Of a stretch of 64,000 bases of DNA, positions 17,416-26,987 are shown one piece after another. The DNA is from Pseudomonas morbosilactucae (lineage in GTDB: Bacteria > Pseudomonadota > Gammaproteobacteria > Pseudomonadales > Pseudomonadaceae), in contig NZ_JALQCW010000021.1 of the NCBI RefSeq assembly GCF_023241715.1, positions 54,321 to 118,320 of the forward strand, written 5' to 3'. A model generated the notes under the pieces. The model was not told the origin of the DNA. It made no database searches and saw only the letters and a program-made list of their open reading frames with translations. How positions within the stretch are numbered: position 1 is the first letter of the stretch; the number at the start of each line of letters is the position of its first letter. A program made the translations under genes and the position numbers.

Positions 17416-18053
17416 GCCGATTTCGGAACAAGGTCGATGCCCAACAGGCCCACATCCTCAGCCTGCGTCTGGCGGTAGTGATCGTTGCCCTGGTCTGTGC
17501 CGGACTTTGGTACGGCTGGCGCTCGGCACCGACCGATCTGACCGTACATGTACCGCCAGATCTGCGCTCGGGCAGCACCCGCAAGTGGTGGGATATTCCC
17601 CCAGAGAATGTCTATGCCTTTGCCCTGTACATCTTTGGTCAGCTCAACCGTTGGCCCTCGGATGGCGAGCGGGATTATCGCCGCGCCATCTATGGCTTGC
17701 AGTCCTACCTAACACCCGCCTGCAAGGCCTTCCTCGACGGCGACTACGAGTACCGCAAGGCCGCTGGTGAACTGCGCCAGCGGGTGCGTGGCGTCTACGA
17801 AATCCTGGGGCGAGGCTACAGCGAGGATCCAGAACTCAGGGTCAAGCAACTCGACCGCGACAGCTGGCTGGTCAAGCTCGACCTCAACGCTGATGAGTAT
17901 TACGCCGCCGAACCGGTAAAACGAGTGGTGGTGCGTTATCCATTACGCGTGGTGCGTTTTGATCTGGACCCCGAACGCAACAAGTGGGGGCTGGCACTGG
18001 ACTGTTATCAGGGCACTCCGCAAAAAATCTCCCCGCCTGGAGGTGAGCCATGA
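17412..18053 (+). CDS. PFL_4703 (TIGR03746) family, VirB8/TraE-like
   Basis: I start at ATG 17412, giving 213 residues. There is one N-terminal membrane helix (about 18-38) and a periplasmic NTF2-like domain (VYAFALYIFGQLNRWPSDGE through YPLRVVRFDLDPE). That is the VirB8/TraE arrangement of the inner-membrane complex. It overlaps both neighbours by four bases. Confidence 0.8.
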   Translation: MSRFRNKVDAQQAHILSLRLAVVIVALVCAGLWYGWRSAPTDLTVHVPPDLRSGSTRKWWDIPPENVYAFALYIFGQLNRWPSDGERDYRRAIYGLQSYLTPACKAFLDGDYEYRKAAGELRQRVRGVYEILGRGYSEDPELRVKQLDRDSWLVKLDLNADEYYAAEPVKRVVVRYPLRVVRFDLDPERNKWGLALDCYQGTPQKISPPGGEP

Positions 18054-18862
18054 AGCGGATTTCTACCCTGGGACTCGCCGTTGCACTGATGCTATGGGGA
18101 GCTGCAGCGCAGGCCGTCGAGCTGATGCACTGGGAACGCCTCCCCCTCGCGGTCCCGCTGGTGATCAATCAGGAACGGGTGGTCTTTGTCGATGAGGATG
18201 TTCGAGTCGGCGTGCCCTCAACCTTGACGGGCAAGCTGCGCGTGCAATCAACCGGCGGCACGCTCTACCTGCGCGCATCGGAAGCCATTGCCCCGACCCG
18301 CCTGCAACTGCAATCAGTGGGAACGGGCGAGATCATCCTCCTGGATATCGCGGCTACGCCTGGCGATCAACCGCTGGAGCCCGTGCGAATTCTCAAGAAT
18401 GCTCCCGTGCAGGCTACCGAGGCGGAATCGAGCACCTTCCCTGTTCCAGAACGTACACCGATCCCGGTCGCTTTGACGCGCTACGCCGCGCAAAGCCTGT
18501 ACGCGCCGCTGCGCACCGTGGAGTCCCATCCCGGTGTACGCCGCGTCCCGCTTAAGTTGCGCACCGAACTGCCAACCCTGCTGCCGACCGAACACGTGTC
18601 CAGCACACCCATCGCCGCCTGGCGACTCGGTGATTACTGGGTGACGGCGGTGAAATTGCGCAATCGTGGTTCAGAGACGGTGCAACTCGATCCACGCCGG
18701 CTTCAGGCCACGCTGTTCGCCGCGACCTTCCAGCATACTTTCCTCGGACCTGTCGGCAGTGCCGAAGACACCACGATCGCTTATCTCGTCACTCGGGGTG
18801 CCGGCCTCGAACACGCCGTGCTGCTCCCGCCCGTTGCGCGAGGTGCTGACGATGAAAGCTAA
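18050..18862 (+). CDS. TIGR03749 family, VirB9/TraK-like periplasmic protein
   Basis: The 270-residue exported protein has a signal peptide (ending AAQA-VE at about residue 24) and a beta-rich body. The family pattern MHWERLPLAVPLVINQERVV is at the start, and YWVTAVKLRNRGSETVQLDP near residue 200. It resembles TraK/VirB9 secretin-like components of the outer core. It overlaps the following gene by 11 bases. Confidence 0.8.
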   Translation: MKRISTLGLAVALMLWGAAAQAVELMHWERLPLAVPLVINQERVVFVDEDVRVGVPSTLTGKLRVQSTGGTLYLRASEAIAPTRLQLQSVGTGEIILLDIAATPGDQPLEPVRILKNAPVQATEAESSTFPVPERTPIPVALTRYAAQSLYAPLRTVESHPGVRRVPLKLRTELPTLLPTEHVSSTPIAAWRLGDYWVTAVKLRNRGSETVQLDPRRLQATLFAATFQHTFLGPVGSAEDTTIAYLVTRGAGLEHAVLLPPVARGADDES

Positions 18863-20369
18863 CGCCTTGCTCAAATGGCTGGTACCGGCTGCGCTGCTGG
18901 GCGTGGTGCTGATCATCCTGAAAACCTGGGTCGCGGGTAGTAACACTTCCTCTCCAGAGCACCCAGTTGATCAGGGCAATATTCAATTATCCGCCGAGCA
19001 AGCCAAGTCGCTCGGCATTGCGGGCGATACCCCACGCGACACGGTCGCTACCCTGGTCGGCCAGGTGAAGGCCATGCGCAGCGACATGCTCGGTTTGAAG
19101 AAACACAATGACTCACTGCAGACGGAAAACAACCGCCTACGCGAGCGGGAAAACAGTGTCGATTCGCGTATCCAGACCGCGCTTGGCAGTGTGACCCAGC
19201 AGGTCGACGAAGGCCGCCGCCAAGCCAACGAGGCCCGACTCAAAGCGGAACAAGACAGTCGTCAGGCTCGCGGCCTGCTGACTCAATTGCAGGAGCAGTT
19301 GTCGGGGCTGACCGGCAAAAGCAAGGACATGCCGATCGGATTGGGGCTTGAGCCCGGCGACGGCGCTCAGTTCGAAGGGCGACACTCTACCAATGATGCG
19401 CTGCAGTGGATTGAACCCTCGGATGCTCCGTCCACCGACGCCAGAGGCAAAACCACGACTTCCTCCGCACTGAGCCTGCCTACCGCTTTCAACTCTCTGG
19501 AAGGCTTGAAAGACAACGCGATTGATCGCAGCCAGAAACAGCTACATGCAGTTACCAAGGGTGAGCGCGACCTGACGCGATCTGTTGATCGTACCGAAGG
19601 CGCGAAGCCGGTCTACACCATTCCCGAAAACGCGACATTGATGGGCTCAGTCGCCATGACCGCGCTGATAGGCCGAGTCCCGGTGGACGGCACAGTGAAT
19701 GATCCCTATCCCTTCAAGGTGCTGGTCGGCCCGGAGAACTTGACCGCCAACGGCATCGACCTGCCGGACGTCGCGGGGGCCGTGATGAGCGGCACGGCGT
19801 CCGGTGACTGGACCCTGTCCTGCGTACGCGGACAGGTCGAGTCAATTACCTTTGTGTTTACCGATGGCACCATCCGCACGGTGCCTCAGCCGAAGGCGAT
19901 AGCCAGCCGCACGGCTTCCACGACCCAGAGCTCGAACACCGACAAGATCCGTGGTGGACTGGGTTACGTGTCCGATCCGTATGGCATTCCGTGCATCGCC
20001 GGCGAGCGCCGCTCGAACGCCCAGCAATACCTCGGCAGCCAGAGCCTGATCACTGCCGCCGGTGCCGGTGTCGCCGCCTTGCTCGGGGATGAGCGGAACA
20101 ACAGCAGCGTGATCAGTTCGGGCGGCAGTACGCTCGGGGTCACCAGTAGCAGTGGCAATAGCGCACTGAACTCCATTCTCAGTGGTGGGGTCAGCGACAT
20201 TCGCGAGTGGGTCAACAAACTGTATGGCGAAGCCTTTGCTGCTGTGTACGTGCCACCGGCAGCACAGGTCGCACTGCACCTCGACCATGAGATCACCATC
20301 GACTACGAGCCCAAGGGCCGGAGCGTTCGCCATGAAAAAGACCATGCCTCCCTGTCTGATCTGGATTAG
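18852..20369 (+). CDS. TIGR03752 family, VirB10/TraB-like core protein
   Basis: I start at ATG 18852 (505 residues). There is one N-terminal membrane helix (about 7-27), a long coiled coil (about 60-160), a linker, then a beta-rich domain beginning YTIPENATLMGSVAMTALIG with a Gly/Ser-rich stretch near the end. This is the TraB/VirB10 design that spans both membranes and senses ATP use. It overlaps TIGR03749 by 11 bases and the lipoprotein gene by 38. Confidence 0.8.
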   Translation: MKANALLKWLVPAALLGVVLIILKTWVAGSNTSSPEHPVDQGNIQLSAEQAKSLGIAGDTPRDTVATLVGQVKAMRSDMLGLKKHNDSLQTENNRLRERENSVDSRIQTALGSVTQQVDEGRRQANEARLKAEQDSRQARGLLTQLQEQLSGLTGKSKDMPIGLGLEPGDGAQFEGRHSTNDALQWIEPSDAPSTDARGKTTTSSALSLPTAFNSLEGLKDNAIDRSQKQLHAVTKGERDLTRSVDRTEGAKPVYTIPENATLMGSVAMTALIGRVPVDGTVNDPYPFKVLVGPENLTANGIDLPDVAGAVMSGTASGDWTLSCVRGQVESITFVFTDGTIRTVPQPKAIASRTASTTQSSNTDKIRGGLGYVSDPYGIPCIAGERRSNAQQYLGSQSLITAAGAGVAALLGDERNNSSVISSGGSTLGVTSSSGNSALNSILSGGVSDIREWVNKLYGEAFAAVYVPPAAQVALHLDHEITIDYEPKGRSVRHEKDHASLSDLD

Positions 20370-20748
20370 CTTGCTCTGCTGGATCCTGACGGGATGCTCC
20401 ACCGACAAGGAGACGCTGCTGCCCCATGGCGAGCAAACCATGCTGGACATTTGGAACGGTGCCGGTTCGCAAGGCACTCAGCAGCAACTGCTGGATGCTC
20501 GGCAACAGTTACGCCGCCCGCTGGCTCAGGCGGATTTCTCCGCGCCTCTCCAGGAGCCGTACACGCGCACCGCGGCGAACGAGATCCGCAACCTGTTCCC
20601 GCGCCTGCCCAATCCCGATCTGGTGCTGTACGTGTATCCGCATTTGAGTGGTACCGAGCAGGCACCGGTCCCGGGGTACTCAACCGTCTTTCCGTTCTAC
20701 CAACGGGTGCAGTACGCATTACCGGGTGAACGTCAGGAAGACTTGTAG
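20332..20748 (+). CDS. TIGR03751 family conjugal transfer lipoprotein (VirB7/TraV-like)
   Basis: The 138-residue product starts at ATG 20332 and has a lipoprotein signal with lipobox ILTGC (residues 18-22). It matches TIGR03751, with NPDLVLYVYPHLS as a conserved piece. It likely anchors the core complex to the outer membrane. It starts 38 bases inside the VirB10-like gene and its stop shares one base with the GTG of the ATPase gene. Confidence 0.8.
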   Translation: MKKTMPPCLIWISLLCWILTGCSTDKETLLPHGEQTMLDIWNGAGSQGTQQQLLDARQQLRRPLAQADFSAPLQEPYTRTAANEIRNLFPRLPNPDLVLYVYPHLSGTEQAPVPGYSTVFPFYQRVQYALPGERQEDL

Positions 20749-23501
20749 TGCGTACCGGCGATTCGGGCAACCGCACTCCCGCGTGGAAAGCTTGGCGCAA
20801 CCCGTCGCGCCCGCGCGTGACCTTAGCCGATGAAACCGCACTGTATGCGCACAACCCCAGCTTCACCGATCACCTGCCTTGGGTCGAGTACCTCGACACT
20901 GAGCAGTGTTTTCTGCTCGATGACAATCGTTCGGTGGGCGCGGTGTTCGAGTTGCTGCCCATCGGCACCGAAGGGCGCGAACCCGATTGGCTGATGGCGG
21001 CTCGCGATGCCCTCGAGGATGCCCTGCAGGATAGCTTTGACGAGTTGGATCAAGCGCCTTGGATAGCGCAGTTTTTCTGCCAGGACGACAACGATTTCAC
21101 CCCCTATCTGACCCGACTCACCGACTATATCCGGGACAGCGCGCGAGGCACGGTCTTCACCCAGGCATATTTGGAGCTCAGCCGTCGTCATCTGAAGGCC
21201 ATCACCAAGCCCGGTGGTCTGTTTGAGGATAAGGTGGTGACCCGCCTATCCTGGCGTGGCAATAACCGACGGGGGCGCCTGGTGATCTATCGCTGGCTTG
21301 AGTCTGACGCTGAGGAGACGGGAGTCACTCCAGTGCAATCCCTGCAACAGGCTTGCGAACGTATCGCGGCTTCGTTGCAGGCGTGCGGGGTGCAATCGAC
21401 ACGAGTCGATGGCCGAGGTCTTTATGCCTGGTTAGTGCCCTGGTTCAATCCTGCGCCCACGCTAACCAATGAAGCGCCCGAGGAGTTTTACCAACGCGTT
21501 GCCTATCCGGAGTCTGCCGAGGGCGAGTCGCTGGAACTGCCCTTCGATCATGACTTTGCCGAGCGGCTGTTCTTCAACGAACCGCGTTCGAATGTGCAGC
21601 ACGGACTCTGGTTTTTTGACGATCAGCCCCACCGGGTCATGGTGGTGGACAAGCTTCGCCGGGCGCCCTTGATTGGTCAACTCACCGGAGAAACCCGCAA
21701 GGGCGACGCGGTGAATGCCCTGTTCGACCAGTTACCCGAAGGCACGGTGATGAGTCTGACCTTGGTGGTCAAACCGCAGGATGTACTTGAGGATCAGTTG
21801 AACCGCCTGGCCCGCAAAGCCATCGGTGAAAACCTAGCCTCGACCCAGACCCGCCAAGATGTTGAAGAGGCTCGTGCGATCATCGGTCGCCAGCACAAGC
21901 TGTATCGCGGCACCCTGGCGTTCTACGTGCGCGGTCACGATGAGCAGCAATTGCACCAGCGCTCGGTCAGCCTGGCCAACGCGCTGTTGGGTGCGGGGCT
22001 GCAACCGGTACGCGAAGGCGATGAAGTCGCCGCCTGCAACAGTTACCTGCGTTGGTTACCGATGGCTTACAACCCAGCCCGCGACACGCGCAACTGGTAC
22101 ACACGCCTGATGTTCGCCCAGCACCTGGCGAACCTGGTTCCGGTCTGGGGCCGCAGCACGGGCACCGGCCACCCCGGTATCACCCTGTTTAATCGTGGTG
22201 GCTCGCCGTTGAGCTTCGATCCCTTGTCACGTCTGGACCGGGCCATGAACGGCCATCTGCTGTTGTTCGGCCCCACAGGTGCCGGCAAGTCGGCCACCCT
22301 GGTCACCCTGCTGATGCAGGTCATGGCGGTGTACCGCCCTCGCCTGTTTATCGTCGAGGCCGGCAACTCATTCGGTTTGCAGGGCGACTACTTCGCGACA
22401 CAGGGCTTGTCGATCAACAAGGTCCAATTGAAGCCTGGCGCCTCGGTCAGTCTCGCCCCCTTTGCCGATGCCTACCGTCTGGTCGAGCAGCCAGATCAGG
22501 TGGCGAGTCTTTCCGTTGATGAGTGGGACGATGAAGCGGTAGCCAGTCACGAGGACCAGCGCGACGTGCTCGGCGAACTGGAAATCACCGCCCGGTTGAT
22601 GATCACCGGCGGCGAGGCCAAGGAAGAAGCCCGCTTGAGTCGAGCCGATCGCAGTCTGATCCGCGAGTGCATTCTGGATGCGGCACAGACTTGTGTCGCG
22701 GTGGGTCGGCAGGTACTGACCCGCGACGTGCGCGACGCGTTGCTGCGCGTCGCCGCTGACCCGCACTTGCCGGAGAAGCGTCGTGAGCGTGCCCAGGAAA
22801 TGGGCGAGTCCATCGACCTGTTTTGCCAGGGTTTCGAGGGTGAACTGTTCGATCGCGAGGGCACGCCTTGGCCCGAGAGCGATGTGACCATTGTCGACCT
22901 GGCCACTTACGCTCGCGAAGGCTACGAGGCGCAGATGTCCATCAGCTACATCAGCCTGATGAACACCGTGAACAACCTCGCCGAACGCGACCAGTACCTG
23001 GGCCGACCGATCATCATGGTCACTGACGAAGGTCATATCATCACCAAGAACCAATTGCTTGCGCCATTCGTGGTCAAGGGTACAAAGATGTGGCGCAAGC
23101 TCGGCGCATGGTTCTGGCTGGCGACGCAAAACCTTGCTGACTTTCCCACGGCTGCGCAGACCATGCTCAACATGATCGAGTGGTGGATCTGTTTGAACAT
23201 GCCGCCCGCGGAAATCGAAGAAATCGCACGGTTCAAGAAACTCACGCCGGCACAGAAAGCCTTACTGCTCTCCGCCAGCAAGGAGCCGGGAAAGTACACT
23301 GAGGGGGTTGTGCTATCGAAGAAGCTCGAAACGCTGTTTCGAGCCGTGCCGCCCAGTCTTTATCTCGCCTTGGCCATGACGGAGCCCGAGGAAAAAGCCG
23401 AGCGCTGGACACTGATGCAGGAGAACGGCTGCTCTGAACTGGAAGCGGCGTATCGGGTAGCTGAACGGATAGATAGAGCGCGAGGTATAAAACCCTCATA
23501 G
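20748..23501 (+). CDS. Conjugative transfer ATPase, PFL_4706 family (VirB4/TraC-like)
   Basis: The 917-residue protein starts at GTG 20748. It is the VirB4-type ATPase: an N-terminal TraC-F-IV-like domain, then Walker A GPTGAGKS at about residues 507-514, Walker B IIMVTDEGHII near 760, and TQNLADFP downstream. It drives pilus and channel assembly at the inner membrane. The family is specific to type G systems (TIGR03744). It is the last gene of the operon that starts at RAQPRD. Confidence 0.9.
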   Translation: MRTGDSGNRTPAWKAWRNPSRPRVTLADETALYAHNPSFTDHLPWVEYLDTEQCFLLDDNRSVGAVFELLPIGTEGREPDWLMAARDALEDALQDSFDELDQAPWIAQFFCQDDNDFTPYLTRLTDYIRDSARGTVFTQAYLELSRRHLKAITKPGGLFEDKVVTRLSWRGNNRRGRLVIYRWLESDAEETGVTPVQSLQQACERIAASLQACGVQSTRVDGRGLYAWLVPWFNPAPTLTNEAPEEFYQRVAYPESAEGESLELPFDHDFAERLFFNEPRSNVQHGLWFFDDQPHRVMVVDKLRRAPLIGQLTGETRKGDAVNALFDQLPEGTVMSLTLVVKPQDVLEDQLNRLARKAIGENLASTQTRQDVEEARAIIGRQHKLYRGTLAFYVRGHDEQQLHQRSVSLANALLGAGLQPVREGDEVAACNSYLRWLPMAYNPARDTRNWYTRLMFAQHLANLVPVWGRSTGTGHPGITLFNRGGSPLSFDPLSRLDRAMNGHLLLFGPTGAGKSATLVTLLMQVMAVYRPRLFIVEAGNSFGLQGDYFATQGLSINKVQLKPGASVSLAPFADAYRLVEQPDQVASLSVDEWDDEAVASHEDQRDVLGELEITARLMITGGEAKEEARLSRADRSLIRECILDAAQTCVAVGRQVLTRDVRDALLRVAADPHLPEKRRERAQEMGESIDLFCQGFEGELFDREGTPWPESDVTIVDLATYAREGYEAQMSISYISLMNTVNNLAERDQYLGRPIIMVTDEGHIITKNQLLAPFVVKGTKMWRKLGAWFWLATQNLADFPTAAQTMLNMIEWWICLNMPPAEIEEIARFKKLTPAQKALLLSASKEPGKYTEGVVLSKKLETLFRAVPPSLYLALAMTEPEEKAERWTLMQENGCSELEAAYRVAERIDRARGIKPS

Positions 23502-23542
23502 CGAAATCCATTCAGGTCTCGCGTTCTAACGCAAGTGACAAG

Positions 23543-23806
23543 TTACTGTGATGCACCTCGAAGCCGCTGCTGAATCCTTAACAAGAATCCAGCTTCGAAG
23601 GCATCCTGGCAGTCACCGACAGGAAAGGTCTTGCGGGTTTGCGCCAGCTCCCACCACAGGGGAATCTCGCCGGGCGTATCAAGCCAAGCCTGAGCGCATT
23701 GCACGCCCCGTTCGATCATCGAGGCAAACTCAGTGCCCCAAGGTGTCAGAAGACTTGGGCAACCATCCGCCGCAGGAATTGAGATGTAGTTTTCGTCCAT
23801 ACCCAC
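23543..23806 (-). CDS. Small minus-strand ICE protein of unknown function
   Basis: The 87-residue acidic protein (MDENYISIPAADGCPSLLTP ...) has no signal, membrane helix or motif I recognise. A second ATG two codons in is equally possible. It is transcribed away from the XRE gene at 23970 across a 163-base shared region. I recall a small TIGR03757 gene between the VirB4-like and TIGR03756 genes in relatives; here that place is taken by this pair. Confidence 0.5.
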   Translation of the reverse strand: MGMDENYISIPAADGCPSLLTPWGTEFASMIERGVQCAQAWLDTPGEIPLWWELAQTRKTFPVGDCQDAFEAGFLLRIQQRLRGASQ

Positions 23807-23954
23807 CCTAGATTTCTGATTTATTGTTAGACGTTGGGGCCAACTTCGAAAAGCTTAACCACGCCAAATGAACGCTCGATAACAGGCATGAGCATCAAAT
23901 GGCCTAGATCAATGCCAATGTAGACTATATCCCGTGGATTGAGAGTCCCTCAAG

Positions 23955-23967
23955 GCGCAATTTGCGC
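23955..23967. promoter_or_regulatory. Palindrome abutting the XRE start, likely operator
   Basis: GCGCAA-T-TTGCGC is perfect and ends two bases before the ATG at 23970. A repressor bound here would block its own gene's transcription or translation. The divergent gene at 23806 shares the region. Confidence 0.5.
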
Positions 23968-23969
23968 GC

Positions 23970-24224
23970 ATGACTCAAGACTACGAACAGCTTCGTCTGC
24001 AGCTGGCGGAAAACATCCGCTTGATGCGACGCGTGAAAAACCTTACCCAAGAGCAACTCGCGCTCATGGCCGAGGTGGATCGCACGTACGTTAGTCAAAT
24101 CGAGCGATGCACGGGCAATCCGTCGCTGTTGGTCCTATGCAAGCTAGCCAATACTCTCGAAATTACTACAGATCAGTTACTTGTAGAACCCGATATCCTG
24201 CGCAGCGCCCTTCACGTCAAATAA
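23970..24224 (+). CDS. XRE-family regulator (small)
   Basis: The 84-residue protein is almost all Cro/C1-type HTH: NIRLMRRVKNLTQEQLALMA then VDRTYVSQIERCTGNPSLLV. Such short XRE proteins in ICEs set the switch between silence and transfer. It interrupts the transfer genes and may autoregulate through the palindrome touching its start. It is different from the XRE protein at 5513. Confidence 0.8.
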   Translation: MTQDYEQLRLQLAENIRLMRRVKNLTQEQLALMAEVDRTYVSQIERCTGNPSLLVLCKLANTLEITTDQLLVEPDILRSALHVK

Positions 24225-24329
24225 TAGTCTTACGTCTCACAAACCCGATAGATCTGCCTTCATAATTTCCACTGACAGTCTTCAGTCCCTAACCGAACCT
24301 GCCCAGGCCATACACCGAGAGCCTGGATC

Positions 24330-25286
24330 ATGCCTGTTGCCTGCTCGTCAATCTCGCCCACAAAGCTACGGCCCCTGGCGCTGAGCATCTTGCTGGCGTG
24401 CGGCCCAAGCGTGGCGCTGGACACCGCCAGTATCACGTCCTCCGTGCTTTCGCCAAACTGTCTCGCCTACAGGGTCGTCGGCATTTGTTTTTGGCTGCTC
24501 TGCACGCCCTTCGGCTGTACAGTCAAAACCTCGACCAAGGTTCGTCATTTCATTCCTGAACTGGTGGTCTCAAGCTACGCCACCACCGGCAGTAACCCTT
24601 GGGCCGAGATGGCTACCCTCTCCTCTGCCATCAGTGGTGCGGAAGGTGGCGGCAACCTGATCACGCCGAGCACCCAGCGCGACAACCTGCCTCGCTTCAA
24701 GAACGTTGATGGCATCGGCCACCCCGGAGGTTGGGCTGCCACGCAATTGGCTTCGCAATCCGGCTATGCCTGCGCCAGCGGCGCTATTGCGTTCATGCCC
24801 TACTACCTAAGTACCCTGGACTCACTGGCCTGGCGCCATGGCATCCCAGAAAGTCTTTACCCCGAGTCGCTCATGCCGGGAATCCGTGAAATTGGTCGTC
24901 AGGCTTCGGGAAACATGTGGGGCAACGTTTATCCCCGGCAGGGCTTTCTGGTACAGCCCGACGACTTCAAGGCGGCCGCCGTCATGGCGCAACGGGCCGG
25001 CGATGTGATTACCCGCAATTGGCAGCCGCATGTCTATGTACCACTGACGCCCGCCAAACGCGACGGCTACTGGCCGCCTGGCCCGATCGTTGAAAACGAC
25101 GCGTCGACCCACAAATGGCAATTGCTCTTCCCTCAGGTTCAGCCCACATGCGCCATCTTCCCCAGCGATCCGGTACAGAGCGCGGATGGCGGCTACGCCT
25201 GGTCGCTGTGGCGTCCCTATAGCTGCTGCAAACGTGAGGGGCAGACCTTTCTGTTCAGTATCGACTTCGAAGGCGTTGCATCATGA
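24330..25286 (+). CDS. TIGR03756 family ICE protein (TraU-like)
   Basis: The 318-residue exported protein has a signal peptide (about residues 1-30, ending SVALDTA). It is Cys-rich, including CLAYRVVGICFWLLCTPFGC, the TraU-like signature, and ends with WRPYSCCKREG. It is probably a periplasmic protein stabilised by disulfides and needed for mating-pair stabilisation. It overlaps the next gene by ATGA. Confidence 0.8.
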   Translation: MPVACSSISPTKLRPLALSILLACGPSVALDTASITSSVLSPNCLAYRVVGICFWLLCTPFGCTVKTSTKVRHFIPELVVSSYATTGSNPWAEMATLSSAISGAEGGGNLITPSTQRDNLPRFKNVDGIGHPGGWAATQLASQSGYACASGAIAFMPYYLSTLDSLAWRHGIPESLYPESLMPGIREIGRQASGNMWGNVYPRQGFLVQPDDFKAAAVMAQRAGDVITRNWQPHVYVPLTPAKRDGYWPPGPIVENDASTHKWQLLFPQVQPTCAIFPSDPVQSADGGYAWSLWRPYSCCKREGQTFLFSIDFEGVAS

Positions 25287-26665
25287 TTCGGCTTTGCGCG
25301 CGATCATGGTTGGACATGATGAGCCTGTTGCTCTGTGGACTGCTCGCCATGGCCACGCATGCCCAAGCCGCCGAAGGCGATTACCGTCTGGGCACTCAAG
25401 GCGAAGTGCTCGACGACCGAGTCATGTACACCATTGGTGGCGGCTCGGCAGTCGGCTCACCGAGTTCGCTCTACCGACCCAGTGGTCTCGGTGTCGGCGG
25501 ATCTTGGCGAGCGAACATGATGTGCGGAAACATGAGCCTCACTAATACCCTGCAAAACCAGCTGAACGGCGCCACCGAAGGTTTCCAGCAGATCATGGGC
25601 AGCATCGTGCAGAACGCGACCCAAGCGGTAATGTCGCTGCCAGCGTTGATCATTCAGCGCGCCAACCCCGGACTCTATGAGTTGCTGAGTAACGGGGTGA
25701 TGCAGGGGCGTATCGACTTCGATCGTTCCAAATTGACCTGCCAGGCCATGGCCGAGAAGATGGCGGACAAGGTCGGTCAAGCCGGCTGGGGCGCGCTGGC
25801 CAAGAACCAGGAAATGCAGGGCAATCTGGAGCAAACCGGCGGTGATGCGGTGGCCGCGGTGAAAAACACCGAGGCCCGTAACGGCAGCAACGGGGTGTCC
25901 TGGGTCGGCGGCCAGAAGGCTGGAGGTAGTGGGCAACCCCCCATCCGGGTGACTTCCGACGTAGTGCGAGCAGGCTACAACCTGCTGCATAATCGGTCGG
26001 TGGATGACAGCGCCTCGATCAGTAGCAGCGACTGCTTAGGCGGGGCTATTTGCCAGACTTGGACCTCGCCCCAAGAGGAATCCGAATGGGCCGTCCGCGT
26101 ACTGGGCGAGAGCGAAGTCGCGACCTGCGACAGCTGCGAAACTCTGCGTGCGACCGCTGGCAGCGGACTGACGCCGCTGATCCAGGAGGCTTATAACGAG
26201 CGCCTCAAGGCCCTGCAAGGGCTGTTGTCTGGCTCTCTGCCGCCTACCTCTGACAACCTGGCGAAAGCCTCCAGCCCGATGCTGCCGGTGACCCGTGGTG
26301 TGGTCGAAGCCCTGCGTGACGACCCCGATCAGGACCTGTTGGCACGACGCCTGGCCAGTGAGACAGCCTTGTCCAGTGTGCTCGACAAGGCATTGCTACT
26401 GCTGCGCACGATTCTAGCGGGCAGTCACGAACCGAACATCGCCTCCGCCGAGCCGGCCCAAACCGCTTTGACAAAAAACATCGATGCCCTGGAGCGCGAA
26501 ATACGTCTGCTACAAACCGAGCTGCAGGTCCGGCAGATGCTGGCCACCAACACCGCCAGCCTGGTGCTCGATCGGCATGCCGGTGGTGCCGATGCTTCGC
26601 GCACCGTAGAGCAAGGCGACCCTGAACGGGGCCGACTCAATGATGCTGACGCCAGGCGCAAGTGA
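25283..26665 (+). CDS. TIGR03755 family ICE protein (TraH-like)
   Basis: The 460-residue exported protein has a signal region ending THAQAAEGD at about residue 32. The body is alpha-helical and includes NPGLYELLSNGVMQGRIDFD, seen in TraH-type proteins. It carries two paired Cys sites (TCDSCETL). It acts in the periplasm with the TraU-like and TraG-like neighbours. Gene overlap shows one operon. Confidence 0.8.
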   Translation: MIRLCARSWLDMMSLLLCGLLAMATHAQAAEGDYRLGTQGEVLDDRVMYTIGGGSAVGSPSSLYRPSGLGVGGSWRANMMCGNMSLTNTLQNQLNGATEGFQQIMGSIVQNATQAVMSLPALIIQRANPGLYELLSNGVMQGRIDFDRSKLTCQAMAEKMADKVGQAGWGALAKNQEMQGNLEQTGGDAVAAVKNTEARNGSNGVSWVGGQKAGGSGQPPIRVTSDVVRAGYNLLHNRSVDDSASISSSDCLGGAICQTWTSPQEESEWAVRVLGESEVATCDSCETLRATAGSGLTPLIQEAYNERLKALQGLLSGSLPPTSDNLAKASSPMLPVTRGVVEALRDDPDQDLLARRLASETALSSVLDKALLLLRTILAGSHEPNIASAEPAQTALTKNIDALEREIRLLQTELQVRQMLATNTASLVLDRHAGGADASRTVEQGDPERGRLNDADARRK

Positions 26666-26668
26666 GCC

Positions 26669-26977
26669 ATGAAACGCTCAAAGCTATTCACTTTGCTTTC
26701 AACTCTTGGGATTGCCGCAGTGATGATTCTGACCGCTGCACTGGTCGCCTGGATCGGCCGCACTGCGCTGGGTAGTTTCGAGGCCTGGCAGCAGGCATTC
26801 GAATCCGTACGACCCTATCTGCGGGGGTGGCGTGCCCTGCTCTACGGCGCCCTCTTTGCGCTCGGGTGCGATCTGCTTCAGCGCTACCGACATCGACCCC
26901 AGGATCAATTGCGCGTGAAGCGTATCGGGGCATTAGGGCTCGTGCTCTTTACCTGCGTCGAACTCACCCGACTGTGA
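26669..26977 (+). CDS. Small two-helix membrane protein
   Basis: The 102-residue protein has hydrophobic segments at about 10-30 and 47-66, with a third weaker one near the C-terminus. I do not recognise a named family beyond its constant position between TIGR03755 and TraG-N genes in these ICEs. It starts three bases after the previous stop. Probably a minor inner-membrane part of the transfer machine. Confidence 0.6.
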   Translation: MKRSKLFTLLSTLGIAAVMILTAALVAWIGRTALGSFEAWQQAFESVRPYLRGWRALLYGALFALGCDLLQRYRHRPQDQLRVKRIGALGLVLFTCVELTRL

Positions 26978-26987
26978 GGCCACCACC

